Source: Legionellaceae bacterium
GTDB taxonomy: Bacteria > Pseudomonadota > Gammaproteobacteria > Legionellales > Legionellaceae
DNA: 64,000 nucleotides
Assembly (NCBI GenBank): GCA_018061965.1
Contig: JAGOTG010000001.1
Span: forward strand, 386,677 to 450,676
Reading direction: 5' to 3'
The position numbers were made by a program, and so were the translations under genes. Below are positions 34,545 through 42,724 of this stretch, in pieces. The notes under the pieces are model-generated. The model did not search any database. It was not told the DNA's origin and worked only from the letters and a program-made list of their open reading frames with translations. Each line of letters begins with the position of its first letter. Position 1 is the first letter of the stretch.

Positions 34545-36851
34545 ATGAGAACTATCCGTAAAAGACTAGTGTTGGTCGCCTGTTGTGCGAGCACCTGGGT
34601 TTCAACTGTATTCGCGAGTCAAGGTTTTATTGTTCAAGATATTAAAATTGATGGTTTAAAACGCGTGAGTGAAGGGACTGTTTTGAATTATCTTCCCGTC
34701 CAAGTTGGAGAGGAAGTTAATGCAGACTCTACGCCTAGGATTATTCGTGCCCTCTATGAAACTGGGTTTTTTCAATCTGTTGTATTAGAGCGCCAAGGGT
34801 CAGTTTTAATTGTACAAGTAGTTGAACGTTCTACGATTGGCTCTATTACGGTCGTGGGTAACAGCGAAATTCCTAGTGACAAAATGAAAGAGTTACTGAA
34901 AGAAATTGGATTAGTAAAAGGACAGGTTTATCAGCGTTCTTCTTTAGAGATTCTCAAAAAAAACCTAAAGCAAGCTTACAATGCGCGAGGCAAATATAAT
35001 GCGCAGATTAACTCTAAAGTGACTTCTTTGACTGAAAATAGGGTTGCTGTCAATGTCACCATTTCTGAAGGGCGTGTTTCACGCATCAAAGACATCAAAA
35101 TTATTGGAAATCATGATTTCCCAACGCATGAGTTGCTGTCACATTTGTCGCTGACTAACAGTAATATTTTGACCTATTTTACTAAAAAAGATCAGTACTC
35201 TAAAGCAGCTATGGACGCTTCTTTAGAGTCCTTACGTTCGTTTTATCTGAATCATGGCTATTTAAAATTCAAAATTGTTTCTTCTCAGGTACTCCTGGCG
35301 CCGGATCGCAAAGATGTCTTTATTAACATTTATATTGAAGAAGGACCTCAATATCGGTTTTCTGGCTATGAGATTCAAGGGAAAACCATTATTTCAAAAG
35401 AAAAATTAGCCCCCATGATCCAAATAAAGGCTGGCGAAATATTTTCTCGTAAACATGTGACGCAATCGATTACAGCGATTAATGCCGCATTAGGTGATAT
35501 TGGCTATGGTTTTCCAGTAGTGAATGCCGAGCCCATCATTGATGAAAAGAACAAAACAGTATTGGTTCGTTTTATGATTGACCCAGGTCGCCATGTGTAT
35601 GTGCGCAGAATTAATTTTCATGGGAATACGAAAACTTCCGACGATTTGTTGCGGAATGTCATCCGTCAATCAGAGGGTTCCTTGTTATCATTGCATAATA
35701 TCAAAGAATCAGAGCGTCAATTGCGCCTATTGTCTTATTTGAAAGACATTGATATTAAAACCACGCCAATTCCTGGTGCAAATAACCAGGTTGACTTGGA
35801 TGTTCAAGTGGCAGAAGCCCCTTCCGCAGAAGCCAGCGCGTCAGTGGGATATGGTACAACAGGGCCACAAGTGAACGCGGCTGTTAATCAGTATAACTTT
35901 ATGGGTACGGGTAGAACCGTAGGTCTTGCGTTTGATGCGAGCTGGTGGGGACAAAATTATTCATTTAACTATTACAACCCATTTTATACCAAAACTGGCA
36001 TTGGCCGTGGTATGGATATTTATTTTCAAAAGGTGGATCCGAAGCATTTAGATGTGAGTATGTATAGTTCTGATCGGTATGGTGGTGACATTAATTATTC
36101 TGTACGCCTGGGCGATGCTAGTAGTTTCCAGTTTGGATATGGTTATCAAGGTTTGAATATTCAATCAGTTGGGGGTGTGGCGTCCATTCAGAACTTTGTC
36201 AATTTGCATGGATCGCAATTCAATCAAGTACGTTTAGCAGGCGGTTGGACACGTAATACTTATGATCGGATGCCTTTTCCGACGCAAGGAACGAATCAGC
36301 AAGCGGTTATGTGGTTTGTATTGCCTGCCTCGAGTAATTCATTGAACTATTACAAGGGAAATTACCAGGCGCATTCGTATTATCCAATATATAAAGGCTT
36401 TCTCTTGAGTCTTTTAGGCAGTGTTGGATATGGAAATACTTACAATAGTGATGGTTTGCCATTTTATGAAAATTATTTTGCGGGGGGTATTGCACAGCCT
36501 GGGCAAGTACGCGGTTATGAAAGTTACTCTTTAGGACCGATAGATAATCTGGGAAATGCCTTGGGTGCAAATTTGTTGGTTAATGGTTCAGCAGGTGTTG
36601 TATTACCTTACCCGTTTAGTCGTGAAACCATTCGTTCTACGTTATTTGCGGACGCGGGTAACGTATTTGCCACTAACATTCCGGCCAATTTGACCGGTTC
36701 TCCTTCTGGTCCACTACGGTTTTCCGGTGGTATTTCACTCGAATGGCGTTCTCCGTTAGGGCCTTTGGTGTTTAGCGTTGCAGCACCCATCAATCCTCAA
36801 CCACGTGATGAAGCGCAATACTTCCAGTTTTCTGCATCTACTGGATTCTAG
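34545..36851 (+). CDS. bamA: Outer-membrane protein assembly factor BamA
   Basis: 768 residues from the ATG at 34545, which places a signal peptide (LVLVACCASTWVSTVFAS) at the N-terminus. The frame opens earlier, at 34473, without such a start. Five POTRA domains (about 25-425) and a 16-strand barrel follow, with the VRGYE loop motif and a terminal aromatic Phe, as expected for outer-membrane insertion. BamA folds outer-membrane proteins; skp, a periplasmic chaperone for the same pathway, follows. Confidence 0.97.
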   Translation: MRTIRKRLVLVACCASTWVSTVFASQGFIVQDIKIDGLKRVSEGTVLNYLPVQVGEEVNADSTPRIIRALYETGFFQSVVLERQGSVLIVQVVERSTIGSITVVGNSEIPSDKMKELLKEIGLVKGQVYQRSSLEILKKNLKQAYNARGKYNAQINSKVTSLTENRVAVNVTISEGRVSRIKDIKIIGNHDFPTHELLSHLSLTNSNILTYFTKKDQYSKAAMDASLESLRSFYLNHGYLKFKIVSSQVLLAPDRKDVFINIYIEEGPQYRFSGYEIQGKTIISKEKLAPMIQIKAGEIFSRKHVTQSITAINAALGDIGYGFPVVNAEPIIDEKNKTVLVRFMIDPGRHVYVRRINFHGNTKTSDDLLRNVIRQSEGSLLSLHNIKESERQLRLLSYLKDIDIKTTPIPGANNQVDLDVQVAEAPSAEASASVGYGTTGPQVNAAVNQYNFMGTGRTVGLAFDASWWGQNYSFNYYNPFYTKTGIGRGMDIYFQKVDPKHLDVSMYSSDRYGGDINYSVRLGDASSFQFGYGYQGLNIQSVGGVASIQNFVNLHGSQFNQVRLAGGWTRNTYDRMPFPTQGTNQQAVMWFVLPASSNSLNYYKGNYQAHSYYPIYKGFLLSLLGSVGYGNTYNSDGLPFYENYFAGGIAQPGQVRGYESYSLGPIDNLGNALGANLLVNGSAGVVLPYPFSRETIRSTLFADAGNVFATNIPANLTGSPSGPLRFSGGISLEWRSPLGPLVFSVAAPINPQPRDEAQYFQFSASTGF

Positions 36852-36967
36852 GGCGTATTGCAAGACCTGTGTCATTCTCGCGTAGATGTTTGGGGTCCAT
36901 GGGGGTTTTCAGGGTATAGGAGATTGTGCTAGGATGGGCGTTGTTTTTGGTTTTTTGGGAGAATAGA

Positions 36968-37465
36968 ATGAAACAATTAAGTATGTGGTTGGCTGGCGTG
37001 TTGGCTATGACATCCGCAGCTGCATTTGCGGCTGATACGAGAATAGGCGTGGTTGATTTACAGAAAATCATGCAAACATCTGCACAAATGAAAGAAATTC
37101 AAGAAAAATTAGAAAAAGAATTCAAACCGCGTCGTGATAATTTGATTGCGATGGAAGCAACTTTAAAAAAAGATATGGAAGCATTTAAGCGCGATACAGC
37201 GGTATTGAGTCAATCGCAGCGTAAAGATCTAGAGAAAAAAATTGTGAGCGAGCAACAAACATTCGAACGCAATGGCCAACAGTATCAACAAGAATTGAGT
37301 ACGGCCAATAATGAGGCTATGGAAGAGTTTTACAATAAAATCCGTGCTGCCATAGCAAAAGTAGCAGAATCTCAGAAATATGATCTGGTGTTTCAAAAAG
37401 ATGCAGCTCCCTTTAGCGTGGACAAATTGGATATGACTGCAAAGGTAATGCAAGAGATCAAGTAA
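36968..37465 (+). CDS. skp: Periplasmic chaperone Skp (OmpH)
   Basis: 165 residues from the ATG at 36968 with GGGAG upstream. A signal peptide ending AAFAA is followed by a long charged coiled coil (about 55-125), as in Skp. The trimeric chaperone carries unfolded outer-membrane proteins to BamA. The frame extends 14 codons upstream without a ribosome site. lpxD, normally next, is missing; fabZ follows after a 193-base gap. Confidence 0.94.
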   Translation: MKQLSMWLAGVLAMTSAAAFAADTRIGVVDLQKIMQTSAQMKEIQEKLEKEFKPRRDNLIAMEATLKKDMEAFKRDTAVLSQSQRKDLEKKIVSEQQTFERNGQQYQQELSTANNEAMEEFYNKIRAAIAKVAESQKYDLVFQKDAAPFSVDKLDMTAKVMQEIK

Positions 37466-37512
37466 AAGGAATTCACGTCCCAAAGATGTATCCGTCAATC
37501 TGCGCAGCAGTG

Positions 37513-37558
37513 TGGCAATCCATATCGATTCTCATTGAAACTTCTATATGGATTGCCA
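37513..37558. repeat. Perfect 13-bp inverted repeat between skp and fabZ
   Basis: TGGCAATCCATAT and ATATGGATTGCCA flank a 20-base loop. No T-run follows, so terminator activity is uncertain. It sits where lpxD is usually found. The rest of the 37466-37658 gap has no gene I can support. Confidence 0.6.
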
Positions 37559-37658
37559 ATAATGACGAGAGGTCTTTTCAAATGTTTGCCCCGTAGGGGG
37601 CCTGTAGGGCTCAGTACGAGGATCGTTCCTAAGACGAAATTATGATAGAGAGAATGAG

Positions 37659-38129
37659 ATGAGTAAATTGGTGGATATCAATGAAATATTGCGCTCGCTA
37701 CCGCATCGCTACCCATTTTTGTTGGTAGATAGAGTATTAGACTATAAACCGTTTGAATATTTGACAGCACTTAAAAATGTGACCATCAATGAACCATTTT
37801 TTACAGGTCATTTTCCAGGCAATCCTATTATGCCAGGCGTATTGATATTGGAGTCTTTAGCGCAAGCGGGTGCAATTTTTTCAAATTTGTCACGAACTCC
37901 AGAAGAAGGTTATGAATTTTTATATTTTTTTGCAGGCATCGATAATGCAAAATTTAAACAAGTGGTGACTCCGGGAGATCAATTATCATTACGTGTAACC
38001 TTGAATGCCCAAAAACGTGATTTTTGGAGGATGCATGGTGAAGTATATGTTGATGATAAATTGGCTTGTTCTGCTGATTTAATGAGTGCTGCAAAGCAAG
38101 TAAAAAAGGAAAAACATAGTGATATCTGA
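37659..38129 (+). CDS. fabZ: 3-hydroxyacyl-ACP dehydratase FabZ
   Basis: 156 residues, a hot-dog fold enzyme of fatty acid elongation. PHRYPFLLVDRV contains the catalytic His, and HFPGNPIMPGVLILESLAQAG contains the catalytic Glu on the central helix. It dehydrates 3-hydroxyacyl-ACP and competes with lipid A synthesis for 3-hydroxymyristoyl-ACP, which explains its usual pairing with lpxA. It overlaps the lpxA start by 11 bases. Confidence 0.97.
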   Translation: MSKLVDINEILRSLPHRYPFLLVDRVLDYKPFEYLTALKNVTINEPFFTGHFPGNPIMPGVLILESLAQAGAIFSNLSRTPEEGYEFLYFFAGIDNAKFKQVVTPGDQLSLRVTLNAQKRDFWRMHGEVYVDDKLACSADLMSAAKQVKKEKHSDI

Positions 38130-38886
38130 ACAAGCAGTCATTCATCCATCGGCAAAAATTGCAGATGATGTTGAAATAGGTCCTGGAACAATTATTGGTG
38201 CGGATGTAGAAATTGGTGCGGGTACGTGGGTAGGCCCCCATGTGGTTATTCAAGGTCCAACCAAGATTGGTCAGAATAATAAAATATTTCAGTTCGCATC
38301 AGTGGGCGATGCACCGCAAGATAAGACTTATCAAAATGAGCCTACGCGTCTAGAAATAGGAAATAACAATATTATTCGTGAATTTTCTATGATTAGTCGT
38401 GGAACAGTGAAAGGCGGTGGCGTTACTCAAATTGGTAATGATAATTTCTTCATGGCCTATACCCATGTTGGGCATGATTGCAAGATAGGAAATTTTGTCA
38501 CCATGATTAATTACTCTGCCTTATCAGGACATGTTACAGTACATGATTACGCGTATTTGGGTGGATACTCCGCTATTCATCAATTTTGTCATGTTGGTGC
38601 TTATGCATTCGTAGCACGTGCAACGTATATTACGAAAGACATTTTACCCTACTTAATGATTGCAGAAGATACCTCGGCATGTGGACTCAATACGGTAGGA
38701 CTGCGTCGCGCAGGATTTTCATCATCAACTATCGATAATTTGCGCCGCGCATACAAGGTTATTTTTCGTAAAGGTTTAACGATCCAACAGGCTCTTGAGG
38801 AATTGCGTATTATGCAGGCAGATTGTCCTGATATTGAATCATTGATTGCAGCTCTAAATATTTCTAAGCGAGGCATTTTGCGTTAA
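38119..38886 (+). CDS. lpxA: UDP-N-acetylglucosamine acyltransferase LpxA
   Basis: 255 residues starting at GTG with AAAAAGGA upstream. The N-terminal two thirds are left-handed beta-helix hexapeptide repeats (VEIGPGTIIGADVEIGAGTW), and the catalytic region holds the MAYTHVGHDCKIG motif. LpxA starts lipid A synthesis by acylating UDP-GlcNAc. lpxB does not follow; the next gene is on the opposite strand. The genes for the missing lipid A steps must lie elsewhere. Confidence 0.96.
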   Translation: MISEQAVIHPSAKIADDVEIGPGTIIGADVEIGAGTWVGPHVVIQGPTKIGQNNKIFQFASVGDAPQDKTYQNEPTRLEIGNNNIIREFSMISRGTVKGGGVTQIGNDNFFMAYTHVGHDCKIGNFVTMINYSALSGHVTVHDYAYLGGYSAIHQFCHVGAYAFVARATYITKDILPYLMIAEDTSACGLNTVGLRRAGFSSSTIDNLRRAYKVIFRKGLTIQQALEELRIMQADCPDIESLIAALNISKRGILR

Positions 38887-38933
38887 GAATTATTTGCCCA
38901 CTCCCTGTCCCTGATGAGGATGCGTTTGCGCTG

Positions 38934-38961
38934 TCTCGAAGCATGCGTCACTGCTTCGAGA
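38934..38961. terminator. Hairpin between lpxA and the convergent coiled-coil gene
   Basis: Perfect ten-base arms TCTCGAAGCA and TGCTTCGAGA with an eight-base loop lie 48 bases after the lpxA stop and 23 bases beyond the stop of the convergent gene. There is no T-run on either strand, so termination is likely but not certain. Confidence 0.55.
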
Positions 38962-38983
38962 TGAGTCCATATACGTTGCCTAT

Positions 38984-40405
38984 TTAACGAATACTTTTTT
39001 TGCTAGTATGATCTTCAACTGCCGCTAAAGGTAGGGTCAGTGTTGCAATATAATGCTTGGTTGCATGGAGAGGATTATCAATGGGTAGTTCGGTGATAAG
39101 TTCTGCAATTTCGGCGTTGAGAACTTGATGTGCGCTGTTCCGTTCCTGCATGGACAATCTCTCATGCGTAGTGCTTTCTGCCATTTGCCACAGAAGTAGC
39201 TTAGTCCCTATTCTTGACAATAGGCGATATTCTTGGCTGCTGGGTTCAAGCCCTGTTTGAAATTTCTTGATGGCCAGTTGAATTTTGGCTAATGCAAGGT
39301 AATTAGGGGTATCTCGAGTTCCGACAATTGTAGCGGCGGGTTTAAAAAACTGAGTCTTTGGGTGTGTGCTTTGATCTTGGCGATACTGTTCTTGGTGAGC
39401 TGTAATTTGTAACAGAGCGTCTTTGAGACTAGTTTTCAGTGCTGCGCGTCTTGGGCTGTCTATGTCTGATAATTGCAGAGATTTTTCTTTTACTAAATCC
39501 ATGTGGGTATTTTTCTCTTGGACCAATTCTTGCAGCTCTCTTAACTTTTTATCCAATTTTTTATTGCTGATTTGTTTTTGGAGCGTCGAACATTCTGAAC
39601 TAGTATTTTTAATCTGAATATTTAATTGTTTGATGGTTTGTTGCGACTCTGATATGGCACGTTTGCTCGCCTCTATTTGTTGTAATACTGCTTCATCATT
39701 CAGTAATTGCCTTCTTTCGGTGGAAATATGCTTAGCTTGATCTTGAAGATCGTCTATCTCTTGCTTCTTAGTGCTGTACTCATCAAGTTGGCGGGAAATT
39801 TGTACCATTTCTTCAGTGATGCTCAGTAATTTTTTTTGCTCGTCTGCCAAGGGATCCGTACGCCAGCCGAAGGATTGCAGTAGCCCTAAAAAAATTTTTA
39901 CAATAAAATTAAGGTTTGCTTGTATTGCGTATAGTTGTGCAATTTGCTCTGATACGCTTTCTAACTCTGCTTGTTGTTCTCGCAGCTTACTGTTCAATTT
40001 GTCTTCAATCGAAGGACTTATATAGGGATGGTCCTGGTGAAACTGAGTAATGCTATCTGAAACAGACGCTTTTTGTTTCTCCAGTTCTGCCAGTTTTTCC
40101 TCAATTGTTGCATGGCTGTTCTCGATAGCTGTTTGTAAGCCTATAAGCGTTTGGTTTGCTAAGAGACGGTTCTCATGTTCTGCCAAAGCGGATTTCCATT
40201 GGGCCATTAACTCTTTTTTTGCGGCTAATTCGTTTATTTGTGGCTCAATTAATTTATTAATCCTATTTATTTCGTTCTGAAGAGCTGAAATTCTATCATC
40301 CAATGTGACAACAGTTTCTTGGATCTGATGAATTTCTTGGAGCTGTGCAGCTATTCTTTCTTGCATGGATTGGGCATGTTCTTCTAACTCAGACCTTAGG
40401 TTCAT
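38984..40405 (-). CDS. Coiled-coil protein, candidate effector
   Basis: 473 residues, dominated by coiled coil over about 1-325, with heptad-like Glu/Gln/Lys/Leu runs such as SELEEHAQSMQERIAAQLQ. A hydrophobic stretch near 165-175 (LNFIVKIFLGLLQSF) interrupts it. The last 150 residues are more globular. I do not recognise a family. Long coiled coils without a signal peptide are common among Legionellales effectors. The only support here is genome context and architecture. Confidence 0.78.
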   Translation of the reverse strand: MNLRSELEEHAQSMQERIAAQLQEIHQIQETVVTLDDRISALQNEINRINKLIEPQINELAAKKELMAQWKSALAEHENRLLANQTLIGLQTAIENSHATIEEKLAELEKQKASVSDSITQFHQDHPYISPSIEDKLNSKLREQQAELESVSEQIAQLYAIQANLNFIVKIFLGLLQSFGWRTDPLADEQKKLLSITEEMVQISRQLDEYSTKKQEIDDLQDQAKHISTERRQLLNDEAVLQQIEASKRAISESQQTIKQLNIQIKNTSSECSTLQKQISNKKLDKKLRELQELVQEKNTHMDLVKEKSLQLSDIDSPRRAALKTSLKDALLQITAHQEQYRQDQSTHPKTQFFKPAATIVGTRDTPNYLALAKIQLAIKKFQTGLEPSSQEYRLLSRIGTKLLLWQMAESTTHERLSMQERNSAHQVLNAEIAELITELPIDNPLHATKHYIATLTLPLAAVEDHTSKKSIR

Positions 40406-40504
40406 GTTTAGCCCCTAATAATTAAGGAATAAAATTGATCATATAATATAAAACTAGCACAATTTCAGTGGTTTTCAAGTTTTTAAGTGCTGAGATTCGA
40501 AGAC

Positions 40505-41323
40505 TTATTTCTGATTTTTACGATGATTAGTTTTCGACACGTCTTCCTCATCTTCGGGCTCTACGGAACTTTGGGGGGTGAGATTTAATTTTTCGTAAAT
40601 AGTGGTGATGATACTAATACCAAAAAATGTTGGCTGGTATTTATTGGCTTTTGGAGTAAACCCACCAATTCCTATGGTTTTTAATTTATTAATAAACGTG
40701 CTCAGCTCCGGGTCTTTGATACTCAAAATAGCTTTATTGTGGAGAAAATACTCTGACTGATCGAGTTGCTTATGTAATTCCTCGATGATGATATGTAAGT
40801 CCCCACGCTTTTGTTCAGCAAGGACTAAGGCATTGCCTTTCAAGGCTGAGCGCCCTGTTTTGGCTATTTGTTTATCCAATTCCTGAAGATATGAGTAAGC
40901 AGTTATAAGCAAAATTTCTGAGCGATTTCTTTTCGTTGTGGTTTTATCGAAAACTTGCAACGCGTCGTCTTCTAGATGTTTATTTATTTTGTCTTCAATT
41001 TCATCAACTTTTTGTAAAGCATATTTTAAACTATGCTCAGTTGGAAAAAGTAATTGCATTAAGGGTCCAAATTGTTTGTTGATTTCTTCTTGCAAATAGT
41101 TTTTTACATAGTCGTTCAGCCGCTTTCTTTCGGTTAATAATTGGATGATGCTGGCCTTTTTATAGGGTTCCAAGCGTTTATAACGCAGAAACTCTGTTTC
41201 GCACAATTCTAAATTCACAACCAGATCTCTGTCTACGGCGCTCAGACTTTTGTCATCAGCGTAGCTTGCTGGTAGTTTATACTCCGCACGCGACGGGTTT
41301 TGTTTTGAAGGATCGTTAATCAT
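40505..41323 (-). CDS. Charged helical protein, candidate effector
   Basis: 272 residues, hydrophilic, mostly helical, with no signal peptide or membrane segment. The C-terminus is acidic and then basic (VEPEDEEDVSKTNHRKNQK). It resembles the Glu-rich E-block Dot/Icm secretion signal known from Legionella effectors. It lies 99 bases upstream of the coiled-coil gene on the same strand. Function unknown; the effector call is an inference from the tail. Confidence 0.75.
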   Translation of the reverse strand: MINDPSKQNPSRAEYKLPASYADDKSLSAVDRDLVVNLELCETEFLRYKRLEPYKKASIIQLLTERKRLNDYVKNYLQEEINKQFGPLMQLLFPTEHSLKYALQKVDEIEDKINKHLEDDALQVFDKTTTKRNRSEILLITAYSYLQELDKQIAKTGRSALKGNALVLAEQKRGDLHIIIEELHKQLDQSEYFLHNKAILSIKDPELSTFINKLKTIGIGGFTPKANKYQPTFFGISIITTIYEKLNLTPQSSVEPEDEEDVSKTNHRKNQK

Positions 41324-41447
41324 CCGCCGGGCCTCTAAGATTGATGGTTTAATATTAAGTCTACAGTAAATTATTAGAGCATAATGTTGTAATAGTCAAA
41401 TTTAGAGTCAAATAAAAACAGTTTGTAAAATGTTGTGGATTGAGGTA

Positions 41448-41960
41448 TTACGGAATAATTTCTAAGAGCCCTGACAACGCGATGGTCACGCAGGTTTTGC
41501 GAATTTTAGTTCGAGTACCGTGTAGATAATGCACCTGACTTTGAGTCGGTTGGTTTTGACTGGCCCAGGCAAACCAAACAGTGCCGACTGGTTTTTCTAG
41601 GCTGCCTCCGCCTGGGCCTGCGATGCCGCTGACTGCTAGACTGTAATGCACTTGAGTGCGTTGTAGGATCCCTTCCGCCATTGCGGTCACCGTTTCTTGA
41701 CTTACAGCGCCAAATTGGGTAAGGATTTCTGGGGAGACACCCAGAAATTGTTGCTTCGCAGTATTGGAATAAGTCACCAACCCACAATCAAACCACATAG
41801 AGCTACCCGGATACTCAGTCAATCGAGCTGCAATCAGGCCGCCTGTACACGATTCAGCGACTGCGCAGCGTAAATTATGCTGGCTCAGGAGGTGGGCGAT
41901 GCGCTTTACCAACAGCGCTGCAGACAAATCAGTCAAAGATTTCTTCCAAAAAATTATCAA
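41448..41960 (-). CDS. pncC: Nicotinamide-nucleotide amidase (CinA C-terminal domain)
   Basis: 170 residues forming a stand-alone CinA C-terminal domain. Visible motifs are AESCTGGLIAARLTEYPGSS, VTYSNTAKQQFLGV and AVSGIAGPGGGSLEKPVGTVW, all typical of PncC. The enzyme deamidates NMN to NaMN in pyridine nucleotide salvage. It overlaps the upstream dienelactone hydrolase gene by 32 bases if the ATG at 41960 is used; a shorter start inside is possible. Confidence 0.93.
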   Translation of the reverse strand: MIIFWKKSLTDLSAALLVKRIAHLLSQHNLRCAVAESCTGGLIAARLTEYPGSSMWFDCGLVTYSNTAKQQFLGVSPEILTQFGAVSQETVTAMAEGILQRTQVHYSLAVSGIAGPGGGSLEKPVGTVWFAWASQNQPTQSQVHYLHGTRTKIRKTCVTIALSGLLEIIP

Positions 41961-42642
41961 TTAATAGAGATGATCGGTGGGCTGCTGTTGCGGAATACAT
42001 CAAGCCCAGTTCGCTGTCATGCGCGTGCGGATTTGTAAAAGCATGCTTGGTCAGTCCAAAAGCATGCACTTGCCAATCCACTTTTTCTTCAGTCATTTCC
42101 TGACAAAAAGTGGATAGATTCTCGTGGGTTACCATAGGATCGTCATAACCATGTAAGACTAGTACTTTAGAGTTAATGGTTTGCTTTGGAAGGTCAGCGG
42201 GGGGGTGTAAGAGCCCATGGATCGAAATGGCCCCTTTCAGAACAGCTCCGCTGCGTGCCAGATCCAAAGCACATAATCCGCCAAAACAATACCCTACAAT
42301 GGCAATTTTTTTGCTATTTACTTCTGGGAGAGCGCAGACTGCATCGTATGCAGCTTGGATTCGTGTACGCAGTAATAAGCGATCTTGGATGAGTGGTTGG
42401 ATCAGTGCTTGCTTCTCAGTATTGGTTTTACCGGTTTCACCCAAACCAAACATGTCTATGGCGAAGCCGACATAACCTAATTCCGCAAAAATTTGGGCTT
42501 TTTGTTGAAAAAATTCAGTTTGACCAGACCAATCATGCGCAATTAATACCGCCGGTTTGGGTTGCTCATCTTTTTCAATATAAGCAAGATAGCCATGTAA
42601 TTCGTGTTCGATATGATGATAAATATGTTTGGAATGATGCAT
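41929..42642 (-). CDS. Dienelactone hydrolase family protein
   Basis: 237 residues with an alpha/beta hydrolase fold. The nucleophile Cys sits in GYCFGG, Asp in LHGYDDPMV and His in TKHAFTNP, giving the Cys-Asp-His triad of this family. The natural substrate is unknown; such proteins hydrolyse cyclic esters in various pathways. It is divergent from the TPR-methyltransferase gene, with a small palindrome between them, and overlaps pncC downstream. Confidence 0.92.
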   Translation of the reverse strand: MHHSKHIYHHIEHELHGYLAYIEKDEQPKPAVLIAHDWSGQTEFFQQKAQIFAELGYVGFAIDMFGLGETGKTNTEKQALIQPLIQDRLLLRTRIQAAYDAVCALPEVNSKKIAIVGYCFGGLCALDLARSGAVLKGAISIHGLLHPPADLPKQTINSKVLVLHGYDDPMVTHENLSTFCQEMTEEKVDWQVHAFGLTKHAFTNPHAHDSELGLMYSATAAHRSSLLIDNFLEEIFD

Positions 42643-42658
42643 AGTCTTAGGCCAATGG

Positions 42659-42673
42659 ATGAGTGTTACTCAT
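42659..42673. promoter_or_regulatory. Palindrome in the divergent promoter region
   Basis: ATGAGT and ACTCAT flank three bases, halfway between the divergent starts at 42642 and 42725. The position suits an operator acting on one or both genes. No regulator gene is adjacent. Confidence 0.4.
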
Positions 42674-42724
42674 TAGTGTATGATGATTAAAAAGGCTTAG
42701 CAACGTTGTTACTGGTGATTTTTT

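Noticed and set aside
41351..41370. PmrA-like site (CTTAATATT with a weak upstream half) before the 272-residue gene
   Set aside because: Only one half-site is good (the other matches 5 of 9), and it lies 28-47 bp from the start codon, too close to leave room for a promoter.
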